A stretch of 64,000 nt of DNA from contig OZ037838.1 of the NCBI GenBank assembly GCA_964035575.1, positions 1,488,001 to 1,552,000 of the forward strand, read 5' to 3'. Each line of letters opens with the position of its first letter. The stretch's first letter is position 1. The notes beneath the pieces were generated by a model. The model saw nothing but the letters and a program-made list of their open reading frames with translations. It made no database searches and had not been told where the DNA came from. Positions 19,155 to 28,681 of the stretch are shown piece after piece. A program made the position numbers and the translations under genes. This DNA comes from Rhynchopus sp. YZ270_cl-10. Taxonomy: Eukaryota > Euglenozoa > Diplonemea > Diplonemida > Diplonemidae.

Positions 19155-20707
19155 ATGTTAAAACCCATTGTATGCTGTATGCTGCTGGTCGGTGCAGCTG
19201 CACAAAATGCGGTGTACTGCAACATGACAGACCCCGTCCAGCATCTGATGTGCAACGACGCTAACGCAGGTGCGCTGTGGTTGGGTGAGCTGATTGACGA
19301 CAGGCACAACGCACAGTTCACATACTCGCGGGAGGAGCTGCGTGCGATTGCGGCACACTTCCCTTCCGAGGGTGTGAGCCGTGGACGGCAGAGCAATGCA
19401 CGTCAGGCAGCACTCCTGACAACGATCCTGCAGATGACGGAGGTGCTGCTCGCCATGACGGCTTCTCTCCCTCAGCCACTCTCTGCTTGGCAGGAACGCC
19501 GTGCGGCACGCTCAGCTCCATCCACACGAGGTTCCTCACCCGCCAGCAGGCCTACCTCGCCGACCCGACGAAGCCCCTCATCAACGTCATTCCAAAATGG
19601 TATCATGGCTATTACGACAACGTGGAGAAGTCCCTTCAGAACAAGGCAGTCACGCCCGATATGCAGCCAAGCGGACGCAACTTTAGTGACATCTGGATCG
19701 ACCACAAGCCTGGGGAGAATTACGGACCGTTCTGGACTTCTTACGACAGTGGCATTGAGAGCAGGGAGATGACCAACAGTTTTTACCCTTCAGCTGGTGA
19801 CGGGAACATGTCGTCATGGTACATGGCGTTCCTGCCAACACCTGCACTGCCGTTGTTCACAGATGACGGCAAGTTGAATGCTGTGGAGTGGGTGTATGGC
19901 AGCGAGACGGAGCTTGCGAACCTGACGGCCATGGCACACAAACACCTCACCTCAGCAGAGGCAGCGGCCATGCTCAGCACTGCCATCAGCTCGCAGGAAG
20001 CACGCCTCCAGGACGTTGTCACCAAGCTTGCACGTGTCTACAGTGCAGACAGGGCAAACCTCATTGCTGCGGTGACGCTGCTGCCACAGTGGGCACAGTA
20101 CACTGTGCTCGACTATGGGTTCACCCCAGGGTTTAACTGGTGTTCGGCGAAGGTGTGTTTGCAGGGAGCGGACTCAGCGGAGAACATGGCTGTGGCGGTG
20201 AGCTCGCTGCCGAAGGGCACAATTCTGCAGACGTGGGGTTACAGTGATGAGATCCAGAGCAGGATGCCAAAGTTTTTGATTGTGGTGGAGGCTGCAGCGG
20301 ACGGTGCACTGCCTGTCGTGGTTGACGTGGAGCTGGACATTTCATCCGATTTTCCAGGAAAGTATCCTGTGTACGAGCCACTGCGGAGACGCATCTCACG
20401 CACTGCATACAACAACAACGCAACCACGTTCCTGCTCGCAAACCTCGTTGCGAGGTCCTCCTTGTTCACGACATTTGGCGTGTCAACTGTGCAGGTCTTC
20501 GGCACAGTGGACCCCTCTGTCGACATCTCAAAGGTGCCCGATGTCTACAAGGTGATGGCAGATGGCCTCTGGGAGGACAGAACCCCTGTGTTCCCCTATG
20601 AGTACTGGAGCAACGACTGTGGCGGCGCCTTCTGTCTGGATATGTGCAACAACCAGGGACCACAGACGCATTGTGCCTTCCTGAACCGGTACTACCCAAA
20701 GCCATAG
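19155..20707 (+). pseudogene. SGF copy 3, one-base deletion in the frame
   Basis: Starts with the same leader type as copy 1 and encodes the signal peptide and first 118 residues normally. After 19509 one A is missing relative to copies 1, 2 and 4 (GCGGCAC-GCTCAGC for GCGGCACAGCTCAGC). The original frame then stops at 19772, while the remaining 400 codons continue intact in another frame to 20707. They include sequons, the Cys motif and NDCGGAFC. The variable patches are well formed (NSFYPSAGDGNMSS; NNNATTFLLANLVARSSLF), with no other damage. SGF copy 5 has exactly the same deletion. A recent shared lesion, tolerated frameshifting or an assembly error are the options. Confidence 0.75.
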
Positions 20708-21558
20708 TTGGCTGTTGTTATCCTGAAGTTGTTCTCCATGATTGCTTGCGTAGCATTGCTTTGTGTCTGTGTTTGTGTTGTTGCTTGTTTTGTTTCTGAA
20801 TGATTTGATTTTTATTGCGCAGTGGGGTGGGACGTACTCTCCAAAGTTGTGCACCTTTGTGTGTCTGTCAAAGAGGGCATATGAAAGCAGCTGTGCTGGG
20901 TTGCATATTCTGCTCGTCTTCGTCATTGATTGTAGAGGTGTCATCAATAAACTATATTCTTTTTCAATTCTGATAATTTTGCTTTTTTCAATCATATTTT
21001 CTTTGTGCGTTTGACCCTCCCTTTCAATATGATTCGAATATGATTCACTGTTTTTCTCATCTCGTGTACCCTCTGCCCAGTTAGCATAGCTTCAGTAAAT
21101 ACTAAAGCAAAACTGATTCGATTTTCCACAACCTTCCTTCACCCCCCCCCCCCCTGTAAGGGCATCCGAAGGTGAAGTAAGGTATAGTATTGAAATCGCT
21201 GTGGTGGGTGGTAAGGGTCAATTTTTACAAATACATCATGATATCACAAATAATTCTTGTCGCATCTCGGTGGGTAGGGGAGTAGTTGCACTGTCCCTTC
21301 AGGGTTCATTGGAACTGCATTTCTTGAAAGAGACCTTAAGCGAAACCTCCTATCAGCCTTTGAGATAGACAATATGTTATTCCGATATTTCCCCCCCCCC
21401 CCCTTTTTACGTACATAGAAGTTTCGACAAAAAAGCGAAACACCGGTAATTATCATCAAAAAAGGAAAGGAATGGAATAGAAGACAAACAATGTGCTTTT
21501 TGTTTTCCTTCCTGGGTCCCACCCTCCCACTGACAAAACAGACAAAATCTACAAAAGT
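20708..21558. other. SGF spacer 3
   Basis: 20850-21090 is a partial copy of the block that also lies at 23400-23720 and 26980-27300. 21240-21540 is the shared 5' flank of copies 4 and 5 (GGTTCATTGGAACTGC, then GAAACCTCCTATCAGCC). C-runs at 21141-21156 and 21390-21403. No gene seen. Confidence 0.5.
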
Positions 21559-23112
21559 ATGTTAAAACCCATTATATGCTGTATGCTGCTGGTCGGTGCA
21601 GCTGCACAAAATGCGGTGTACTGCAACATGACAGACCCCGTCCAGCATCTGATGTGCAACGACGCTAACGCAGGTGCGCTGTGGTTGGGTGAGCTGATTG
21701 ACGACAGGCACAACGCACAGTTCACATACTCGCGGGAGGAGCTGCGTGCGATTGCGGCACACTTCCCTTCTGAGGGTGTGAGCCGTGGACGGCAGAGCAA
21801 TGCACGTCAGGCAGCACTCCTGACAACGATCCTGCAGATGACGGAGGTGCTGCTCGCCATGACGGCTTCTCTCCCTCAGCCACTCTCTGCTTGGCAGGAA
21901 CGCCGTGCGGCACAGCTCAGCTCCATCCACACGAGGTTCCTCACCCGCCAGCAGGCCTACCTCGCCGACCCGACGAAGCCCCTCATCAACGTCATTCCAA
22001 AATGGTATCATGGCTACTACGACAACGTGGAGAAGTCCCTTCAGAGCAAGGCAGTCACACCCGATGTGCAGCCAAGCGGACGCAACTTTAGTTCAATTTG
22101 GATCGACCACAAGCCGGGCCAGTATTACGGACCTGTCTGGACTTCTTACGACAGTGGCATTGAGAGCAGGGAGATGACCAACAGTTTTTACCCCTCTGTT
22201 GGTGACGGGAACATGTCTTCATGGTACATGGCGTTCTTGCCAACACCTGCACTGCCGTTGTTCACAGATGACGGCAAGCTGAATGCTGTGGAGTGGGTGT
22301 ATGGCAGCGAGACGGAGCTTGCGAACCTGACGGCCATGGCACACAAACACCTCACCTCAGCAGAGGCAGCGGCCATGCTCAGCACTGCCATCAGCTCGCA
22401 GGAAGCACGCCTCCAGGACGTTGTCACCAAGCTTGCACGTGTCTACAGTGCAGACAGGGCAAACCTCATTGCTGCGGTGACGCTGCTGCCACAGTGGGCG
22501 CAGTACACTGTGCTCGACTATGGGTTCACCCCAGGGTTTAACTGGTGTTCGGCGAAGGTGTGTTTGCAGGGGGCGGACTCAGCGGAGAACATGGCTGTGG
22601 CGGTGAGCTCGCTGCCGAATGGCACAATTCTGCAGACGTGGGGTTACAGTGATGAGATCCAGAGCAGGATGCCAAAGTTTTTGATTGTTGTGGAGGCTGC
22701 AGCGGACGGTGCACTGCCTGTCGTGGTTGATGTGGAGCTGGACATTTCATCCGATTTTCCAGGAAAGTCTCCTGTGTACGAGCCACTGCGGAGACGCATC
22801 TCACGCACTGCATACGAGAACAACGCAACCACGTTCCTGCTCTCAAACTTCGCTGTCAGGTCTTACTCGTTCACGACATTTGGCGTGTCCACTGTGCAGG
22901 TCTTCGGCACAGTGGACCCCTCTGTCGACATCTCAAAGGTGCCCGATGTCTACAAGGTGATGGCAGATGGCCTCTGGGAGGACAGAACCCCTGTGTTCCC
23001 CTATGAGTACTGGAGCAACGACTGCGGCGGCGCCTTCTGTCTGGATATGTGCAACAACCAGGGTCCAGTGATATTTTGTGCCTTCCAGAACCGGTACTAC
23101 CCAAAGCCTTAG
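21559..23112 (+). CDS. SGF copy 4
   Basis: 517 aa, start fixed by the signal peptide (MLKPIICCMLLVGAAAQ) and the second leader type. Complete reading frame without the deletion seen in copies 3 and 5. Patch 1 combines copy 1-type VQPSGRNFSSIWIDHKPG with QYYGPVW and NSFYPSVGDGNMSS. Patch 2 reads SSDFPGKSPVYEPL...LLSNFAVRSYSFTTFG. The tail is DMCNNQGPVIFCAFQNRYYP, sharing its first half with copy 2 and its end with copy 3. This is mosaic descent rather than simple divergence. Cys motif, sequons and NDCGGAFC are kept. Confidence 0.85.
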   Translation: MLKPIICCMLLVGAAAQNAVYCNMTDPVQHLMCNDANAGALWLGELIDDRHNAQFTYSREELRAIAAHFPSEGVSRGRQSNARQAALLTTILQMTEVLLAMTASLPQPLSAWQERRAAQLSSIHTRFLTRQQAYLADPTKPLINVIPKWYHGYYDNVEKSLQSKAVTPDVQPSGRNFSSIWIDHKPGQYYGPVWTSYDSGIESREMTNSFYPSVGDGNMSSWYMAFLPTPALPLFTDDGKLNAVEWVYGSETELANLTAMAHKHLTSAEAAAMLSTAISSQEARLQDVVTKLARVYSADRANLIAAVTLLPQWAQYTVLDYGFTPGFNWCSAKVCLQGADSAENMAVAVSSLPNGTILQTWGYSDEIQSRMPKFLIVVEAAADGALPVVVDVELDISSDFPGKSPVYEPLRRRISRTAYENNATTFLLSNFAVRSYSFTTFGVSTVQVFGTVDPSVDISKVPDVYKVMADGLWEDRTPVFPYEYWSNDCGGAFCLDMCNNQGPVIFCAFQNRYYPKP

Positions 23113-24252
23113 TTGGTTGTCCTTTGTTCTTCTAGGTTTACACATTGTATTTGGCAAAATGCACTAGACCCTCAATCTCTCGCAACTGTGTATCCCTGCT
23201 TCCGACTTTGTTTTCCCCCCCTCTTTTGTGTGCTACGACACTTTCTGTACTTCAGGCAAACACCATACCGTACATTTACTGTGATCACTGGTGGAAGCAG
23301 CAAACAACCTTATTTTGTCGTTTTCCCCATTTTTGTAGTCATTTTTAGCCACAAGCAAAGAGTAACGAGTCGCTGGAGCATTTTGTTCCTTTGTACTCTC
23401 CGTGTTTGTGCACCTTTGTGTGTCTGTCAAAGAAGGCCTATGAAAGCAGCTGTGCTGGGCTGCATGTGTATATCTCGTCTTCATCATGGATTGCAGATGT
23501 GTCATCAATTAAACTAACCATAATGGTGTGGCTGAAAACGGGTGATTCGCACATTCTTGCGTACTTTTTGCTCCCCCATTCAACCATACCATATTTTGAA
23601 TTCTGTTTCGTATTTCTTCAATCATATTTTCTTTGTGCGTTGACCCAGCCTTTCAATATGCTTCGAATAATTCACTGTTTTTCTCATCTCGTGTACCCTC
23701 TGCCCAGTTAGCATAGCTTCAGGTAAATAATGAAGCAAAACAGATTCGATTTTTTGCCCTTTTTTTGGACCATCCAAAAGAGATTTTCTCTTTTTTTGCA
23801 GATAATGGTCCGGTCAAGGACATATCAATAATAGGGAGGGGTGTGTTATTTTGTATTTTGTATGCTCTTTTAGTTGTGTGTGTACATTTCTAGGTCTGTA
23901 TGTACCAAGAACTTGTCCATTTTGGCAAAGTGACACCACTACTGGCCGATGTCAGCAATCGCCATTTTGTTCTTTTAGTAAACACGTAGTAAATGCTCGA
24001 GACACTCGTGAAAGGTCGGTGGAAGCGAACAACAAGCAGCCTAAATTTTTCTTCTTCCCGTTTTCAGCCTTTTGAGCAACAAGCAAAGTGTAACGAGACT
24101 CTCGAGCATTTTTCTTCTTCCCCAGGAGGAAGCATATTAGCTTTGAAGGGGAACTTCTTTATGTCGTTTTTATTGCCTATTTTGTCAAGAGATGAATGCG
24201 TAGGGAAGACAGCTGAGACAGAGAAGGGAAAAGAATATCCAAAAATTCCAAG
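23113..24252. other. SGF spacer 4, duplicated after copy 5
   Basis: Nearly all of this spacer recurs at 26367-27687. The main difference is the insert at 26401-26730, absent here: the empty site is at about 23149, CACATT|GTATTTGG. It includes repeat C copies (23291-23384, 24019-24113) and the hairpin at 23767-23811. No confident gene. Confidence 0.55.
23767..23811 (+). ncRNA. conserved hairpin, possible structured RNA
   Basis: GGACCAT (23767-23773) pairs with ATGGTCC (23805-23811), enclosing AAAAGAGA/TCTCTTTT as a second stem. The same sequence is kept at 27332-27376. It may be only a DNA foldback; no promoter is visible. Confidence 0.3.
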
Positions 24253-24402
24253 ATGAAGCCGTCGGCGGCGTCTGTACTCTACAGCGCACCCATTCGTTCT
24301 TTTGAGGATGCCCAGGAGCGCGTCGATGCGGTGCCCCTGCTCATCGCAGAACGCACCCTAAGTGGGTCGGAGACTGAGCCACGGACCGCAGTGAGCCGCT
24401 AG
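24253..24402 (+). CDS. 49-aa ORF, copy 1
   Basis: ATG AAG CCG TCG to TAG, encoding MKPSAASVLYSAPIRSFED, then a central DAVPLLIAERTLSG segment and a TEPRTAVSR end. The composition is GC-rich in an AT-rich spacer. A second copy at 27688-27837 keeps the whole frame: of the few differences about half are synonymous. Too short to assign. It may be a real small protein, or the 5' end of a larger gene captured and duplicated with the SGF unit. The acidic/hydrophobic middle (VDAVPLLIAERTL) could be a helix. Confidence 0.5.
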   Translation: MKPSAASVLYSAPIRSFEDAQERVDAVPLLIAERTLSGSETEPRTAVSR

Positions 24403-24810
24403 GGCTCCTTGGTCAGTGCAACTCCATTGGGTGGTGTACTTACATCCCCGCAACCAATTTATAAAAATAAAATGACATCACAAAGAATTCTTGTCGCAGC
24501 TCATGTATGTGTAGGGGAGTAGTTGCCCCTATGTTGCACTGTCCCTTCAGGGTTCATTGGAACTGCATTTCTTGAAAGAGACCTTAAGCGAAACCTCCTA
24601 TCAGCCTTTGAGATAGACAATATGTTATTCCGACATTTTTCTCTCCTTTTTACGTACATAGAAGTTTCGACAAAAAAGCGAAACACCGGTAATTATCATC
24701 AAAAAAGGAAAGGAATGGAATAGAAGACAAACAATGTGTCGCTTTTGCTTTTTGTTTTCCTTCCTGGGTCCCACCCTCCCACTGACAAAACAGACAAAAT
24801 CTACAAAAAC
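24403..24810. other. SGF 5' flank
   Basis: Shared with 21240-21558 nearly base for base, and with 27838-28080 in part. Leads into the type 2 leader. No gene. Confidence 0.5.
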
Positions 24811-26366
24811 ATGTTAAAACCCATTGTATGCTGTATGCTGCTGGTCGGTGCAGCTGCACAAAATGCGGTGTACTGCAACATGACAGACCCCGTCCAGCAT
24901 CTGATGTGCAACGACGCTAACGCAGGTGCGCTGTGGTTGGGTGAGCTGATTGACGACAGGCACAACGCACAGTTCACATACTCGCGGGAGGAGCTGCGTG
25001 CGATTGCGGCACACTTCCCTTCCGAGGGTGTGAGCCGTGGACGGCAGAGCAATGCACGTCAGGCAGCACTCCTGACAACGATCCTGCAGATGACGGAGGT
25101 GCTGCTCGCCATGACGGCTTCTCTCCCTCAGCCACTCTCTGCTTGGCAGGAACGCCGTGCGGCACGCTCAGCTCCATCCACACGAGGTTCCTCACCCGCC
25201 AGCAGGCCTACCTCGCCGACCCGACGAAGCCCCTCATCAACGTCATTCCAAAATGGTATCATGGCTATTACGACAACGTGGAGAAGTCCCTTCAGAACAA
25301 GGCAGTCACGCCCGATATGCAGCCAAGCGGACGCAACTTTAGTGACATCTGGATCGACCACAAGCCTGGGGAGAATTACGGACCGTTCTGGACTTCTTAC
25401 GACAGTGGCATTGAGAGCAGGGAGATGACCAACAGTTTTTACCCTTCAGCTGGTGACGGGAACATGTCGTCATGGTACATGGCGTTCCTGCCAACACCTG
25501 CACTGCCGTTGTTCACAGATGACGGCAAGTTGAATGCTGTGGAGTGGGTGTATGGCAGCGAGACGGAGCTTGCGAACCTGACGGCCATGGCACACAAACG
25601 CCTCACCTCAGCAGAGGCAGCGGCCATGCTCAGCACTGCCATCAGCTCGCAGGAAGCACGCCTCCAGGACGTTGTCACCAAGCTTGCACGTGTCTACAGT
25701 GCAGACAGGGCAAACCTCATTGCTGCAGTGACGCTGCTGCCACAGTGGGCGCAGTACACTGTGCTCGACTATGGGTTCACCCCAGGGTTTAACTGGTGTT
25801 CGGCGAAGGTGTGTTTGCAGGGAGCGGACTCAGCGGAGAACATGGCTGTGGCGGTGAGCTCGCTGCCGAAGGGCACAATTCTGCAGACGTGGGGTTACAG
25901 TGATGAGATCCAGAGTAGGATGCCTAAGTTTTTGATTGTGGTGGAGGCTGCAGCGGACGGTGCACTGCCTGTTGTGGTTGATGTGGAGCTGGACATTTCA
26001 TCCGATTTTCCAGGAAAGTCTCCTGTGTACGAGCCACTGCGGAGACGCATCTCACGCACTGCATACGAGAACAACGCAACCACGTTCCTGCTCTCAAACC
26101 TCGCTCCGAGGTCTTACTCGTTCACGACATTTGGCGTGTCAACTGTGCAGGTCTTCGGCACAGTGGACCCCTCTGTCGACATCTCAAAGGTGCCCGATGT
26201 CTACAAGGTGATGGCAGATGGCCTCTGGGAGGACAGAACCCCTGTGTTCCCCTATGAGTACTGGAGCAACGACTGTGGCGGCGCCTTCTGTCTGGATATG
26301 TGTAAGAACCAGGGACCAAAGGTATTATGTGCCTTCATGGACTGGTACTACCCAAAGCCTTTTTAG
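24811..26366 (+). pseudogene. SGF copy 5, same one-base deletion as copy 3
   Basis: Signal peptide and first 118 codons are normal, then the same A is missing after 25165 as in copy 3, and the native frame stops at about 25428. The other frame runs open to 26366 with all family motifs (NSFYPSAGDGNMSS, NWCSAKVCLQ, NDCGGAFC). Its first two thirds are almost identical to copy 3. From about 25980 it follows copy 4 (SSDFPGKSPVYEPL, LLSNLAPRSYSFTTFG). The end is unique (DMCKNQGPKVLCAFMDWYYP plus a terminal Phe). This breakpoint shows conversion or unequal crossing-over between copies. The leader is type 2, unlike that of copy 3. Confidence 0.75.
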
Positions 26367-26400
26367 TTGGTTGCCCTTTGTTCTTCTAGGTTTACACATT

Positions 26401-26730
26401 GAACAAGATAAAACAATAAGCTCGCGTTTCTTTTATCGAACCGATTTTATTCTCCGCCCCGTACCCAAAACGTAAACACCACTTTGAATGAGAAAAAATG
26501 TTTTCCCTGTCCTTTTTTCTTCCACACGCGCTGGTTTTCGTATCTCGCTACTTTTTATCAAAAAGCTTTCCCCTAGTTTCGAGTGCGAAACGTTTCTCCA
26601 TGTATTGCACGGGAAACAATATGACAAACAGGTGCAGGGTGGTTCTGTGCTTATCATAGAACCTGGCACCTTGTGTGTCTCCCAAAACCAAAAGCGTGTG
26701 TGTGAAGTTTGGAAGGAAGCAAAAATAAAG
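26401..26730 (+). mobile_element. retroposon-like insert, repeat A copy 1
   Basis: Starts GAACAAGATAAA and ends in an A-rich tail (GGAAGCAAAAATAAAGC). Comparison with the paralogous spacer after SGF copy 4 shows an empty site (CACATT|GTATTTGG), so this is a clean insertion. Copies at 41742-42046 and 47430-47740. The interior keeps CTTCCACACGCGCTGGTTTT, TTTCGAGTGCGAAACG and CATAGAACCTGGCACCTTG. No terminal inverted repeats and no coding capacity; an A-rich 3' end fits a SINE-like or short retroposed transcript. No clear target duplication or Pol III boxes. Confidence 0.6.
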
Positions 26731-27331
26731 CGTATTTGGAAAAGTGCTCGATACCCTCACACTCTTGCGACTGTGCATCCTTTCTCCCGACTTTGTGTTC
26801 TACGACACTTTTTGTACTTCAGGCAAAGACATACCGTACATTTACTGTGATCACTGGTGGAAGCAGCAAACAACCTTATTTTGTCGTTTTCCATTTCCCC
26901 CATTTTTGTAGTCATTTTGAGCCACAAGCAAAGAGTAACGAGTCGCTGGAGCATTTTGTTCCTTTGTACTCTCCGTGTTTGTGCACCTTTGTGTGTCCGT
27001 CAAAGAAGGCCTATGAAAGCAGCTGTGCTGGGCTGCATGTGTATATCTCGTCTTCATCATGGATTGCAGATGTGTCATCAATTAAACTAACCACAATGGT
27101 GTGGCTGAAAAAGGGTGATTCGCACATTCTTGCGTACTTTTTGTTCCCCCATTCAACCATACCATATTTTGAATTCTGTTTCGTTTTCTTTTCAATCATA
27201 TTTTCTTTGTCCTCCCTTTCAATATGCTTCGAATAATTCACTGTTTTTCTCATCTCGTGTACCCTCTGCCCAGTTAGCATAGCTTCAGGTAAATAATGAA
27301 GCAAAACAGATTCGATTTTTTGCTTTTTTTT

Positions 27332-27376
27332 GGACCATCCAAAAGAGATTTTCTCTTTTTTTGCAGATAATGGTCC
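27332..27376 (+). ncRNA. conserved hairpin, second copy
   Basis: Same two-stem foldback as at 23767-23811, kept exactly in both stems. Confidence 0.3.
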
Positions 27377-27687
27377 GGTCAAGGACATATCAATAATAGG
27401 GAGGGGTGTGTTATTTTGTATTTTGTATGCTCTTTTTGTTGTGTGTGTACGTTTTTAGGTCTGTATGTACCAAGAACTTTTCCATTTTGGCAAAGTGACA
27501 CCACTACTGGCCGATGTCAGCAATCGCCATTGTTCTTTTTCGTTTTCTTTTTCCCCAGGGGGAAGGATATTAGCTTTGAAAGGGAACTTCTTTATGTCGT
27601 TTTTATTGCCTATTTTGTCAAGATATTGACGCGTAGGGAAGACAGCTGAGACAGAGAAGGGAAAAGAAAATATCCAAAAATTCCAAG

Positions 27688-27837
27688 ATGAAGCCGTCGG
27701 CGGCGTCTGTACTCTACAGCGCAGCCATTCGTTCATTTGAGGACGCCCAGGAGGGCGTCGATGCGGTGCCCCTGCTCATCGCAGAACGCACTCTAAGTGG
27801 GTCGGAGACTGAGCCACGGACCGCAGTGAGCCGCTAG
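27688..27837 (+). CDS. 49-aa ORF, copy 2
   Basis: Paralogue of 24253-24402, with the same start, length and TAG stop. Protein differences are Pro to Ala in the SA(P/A)IRS stretch and Arg to Gly in AQE(R/G)VD. Synonymous changes at Ser, Asp and Thr codons mean the frame has not been disrupted since duplication. Function unknown. Confidence 0.5.
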   Translation: MKPSAASVLYSAAIRSFEDAQEGVDAVPLLIAERTLSGSETEPRTAVSR

Positions 27838-28429
27838 GGCTCGGTCAGTGCAACTCCATTGGGTGGTGTACTTTTCATCCCCTCAACCAATTTATAAAAC
27901 AAATGATATCACAAAGAATTCTTGTCGCATCTCATGTATGTGTAGGGGAGTAGTTGCCCCTATTTTGCACTGTCCCTTCAGGGTTCATTGGAACTGCATT
28001 TCTTGAAAGAGACCTTAAACGAAACCTCCTATCAGCCTTTGAGATAGACAATATGTTATTCCGATATTTGTGAGAAAACAGTGAAACACCGGTTATTATT
28101 ATCAAAAAAAAGGAAGGAAAAAACTCTTCCCACTTTGAGTGACGACAGCACATAAAGGTGCTTGGCGCCTGGTTTTGGTTTGTGTCGGGTCCAAACAAAA
28201 CAAAGCGAAATGCCGTCACAGATTCAAAGTAAAAAAAAAATACTGCCGATTTTCTATTTCTGCAATATTCGATCTACATCTATCCTCGAAGTGAAGTGGT
28301 CACAAAAACCCGCAAATTTATCGCAAAAGTTGTTCATTTCTTGTTCTCTGGAAGCTACGAAGTTGTCCCACCCCCAACTCTTCGGTTACTAGTGTTTCAT
28401 GCTGACGCCATTTCTTCGCTTTCCTTTGG
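27838..28429. other. spacer with SGF-type 5' flank
   Basis: 27838-28080 resembles the SGF flank at 24403-24670. 28290-28480 resembles the other SGF flank (16380-16560, 18960-19150). So two alternative SGF upstream regions lie end to end here. No gene. Confidence 0.45.
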
Positions 28430-28560
28430 GAATTCCCTACGAGAACCGGAAACCACAACACAGACAACAGCAAACCATGTTGGGACCTATTGTATGCTGC
28501 TGATTGGTGCTGCACAGCATCTGATGTGCACGACGGTGTCTGCGAGCTTCGTCTCCACGT
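28430..28560 (+). pseudogene. SGF relic, 5' end only
   Basis: Leader CCACAACACAGACAACAGC, then ATG TTG GGA CCT ATT GTA TGC TGC, matching the SGF signal peptide. This is followed by a short decayed stretch (CAGCATCTGATGTGCA) and then loss of similarity. A sixth SGF copy reduced to its first exon-like fragment, just upstream of the B-box gene. Confidence 0.6.
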
Positions 28561-28681
28561 TCTCTTTTTTAACAAGGTGGCCAATCACTAAGGCGATTCA
28601 TTTCAGTCAGCTTTTTGTCCTGTTTTCCCCCAACAAACACCACACCACAGATCATTTAGTTTTCCACCAATTCCTGACAAA

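Larger units (their letters stand above)
26367..27687. other. SGF spacer 5
   Basis: Copy of spacer 4 with the retroposon-like insert at 26401-26730. Repeat C copy at 26857-26957, hairpin at 27332-27376. No confident gene. Confidence 0.5.
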
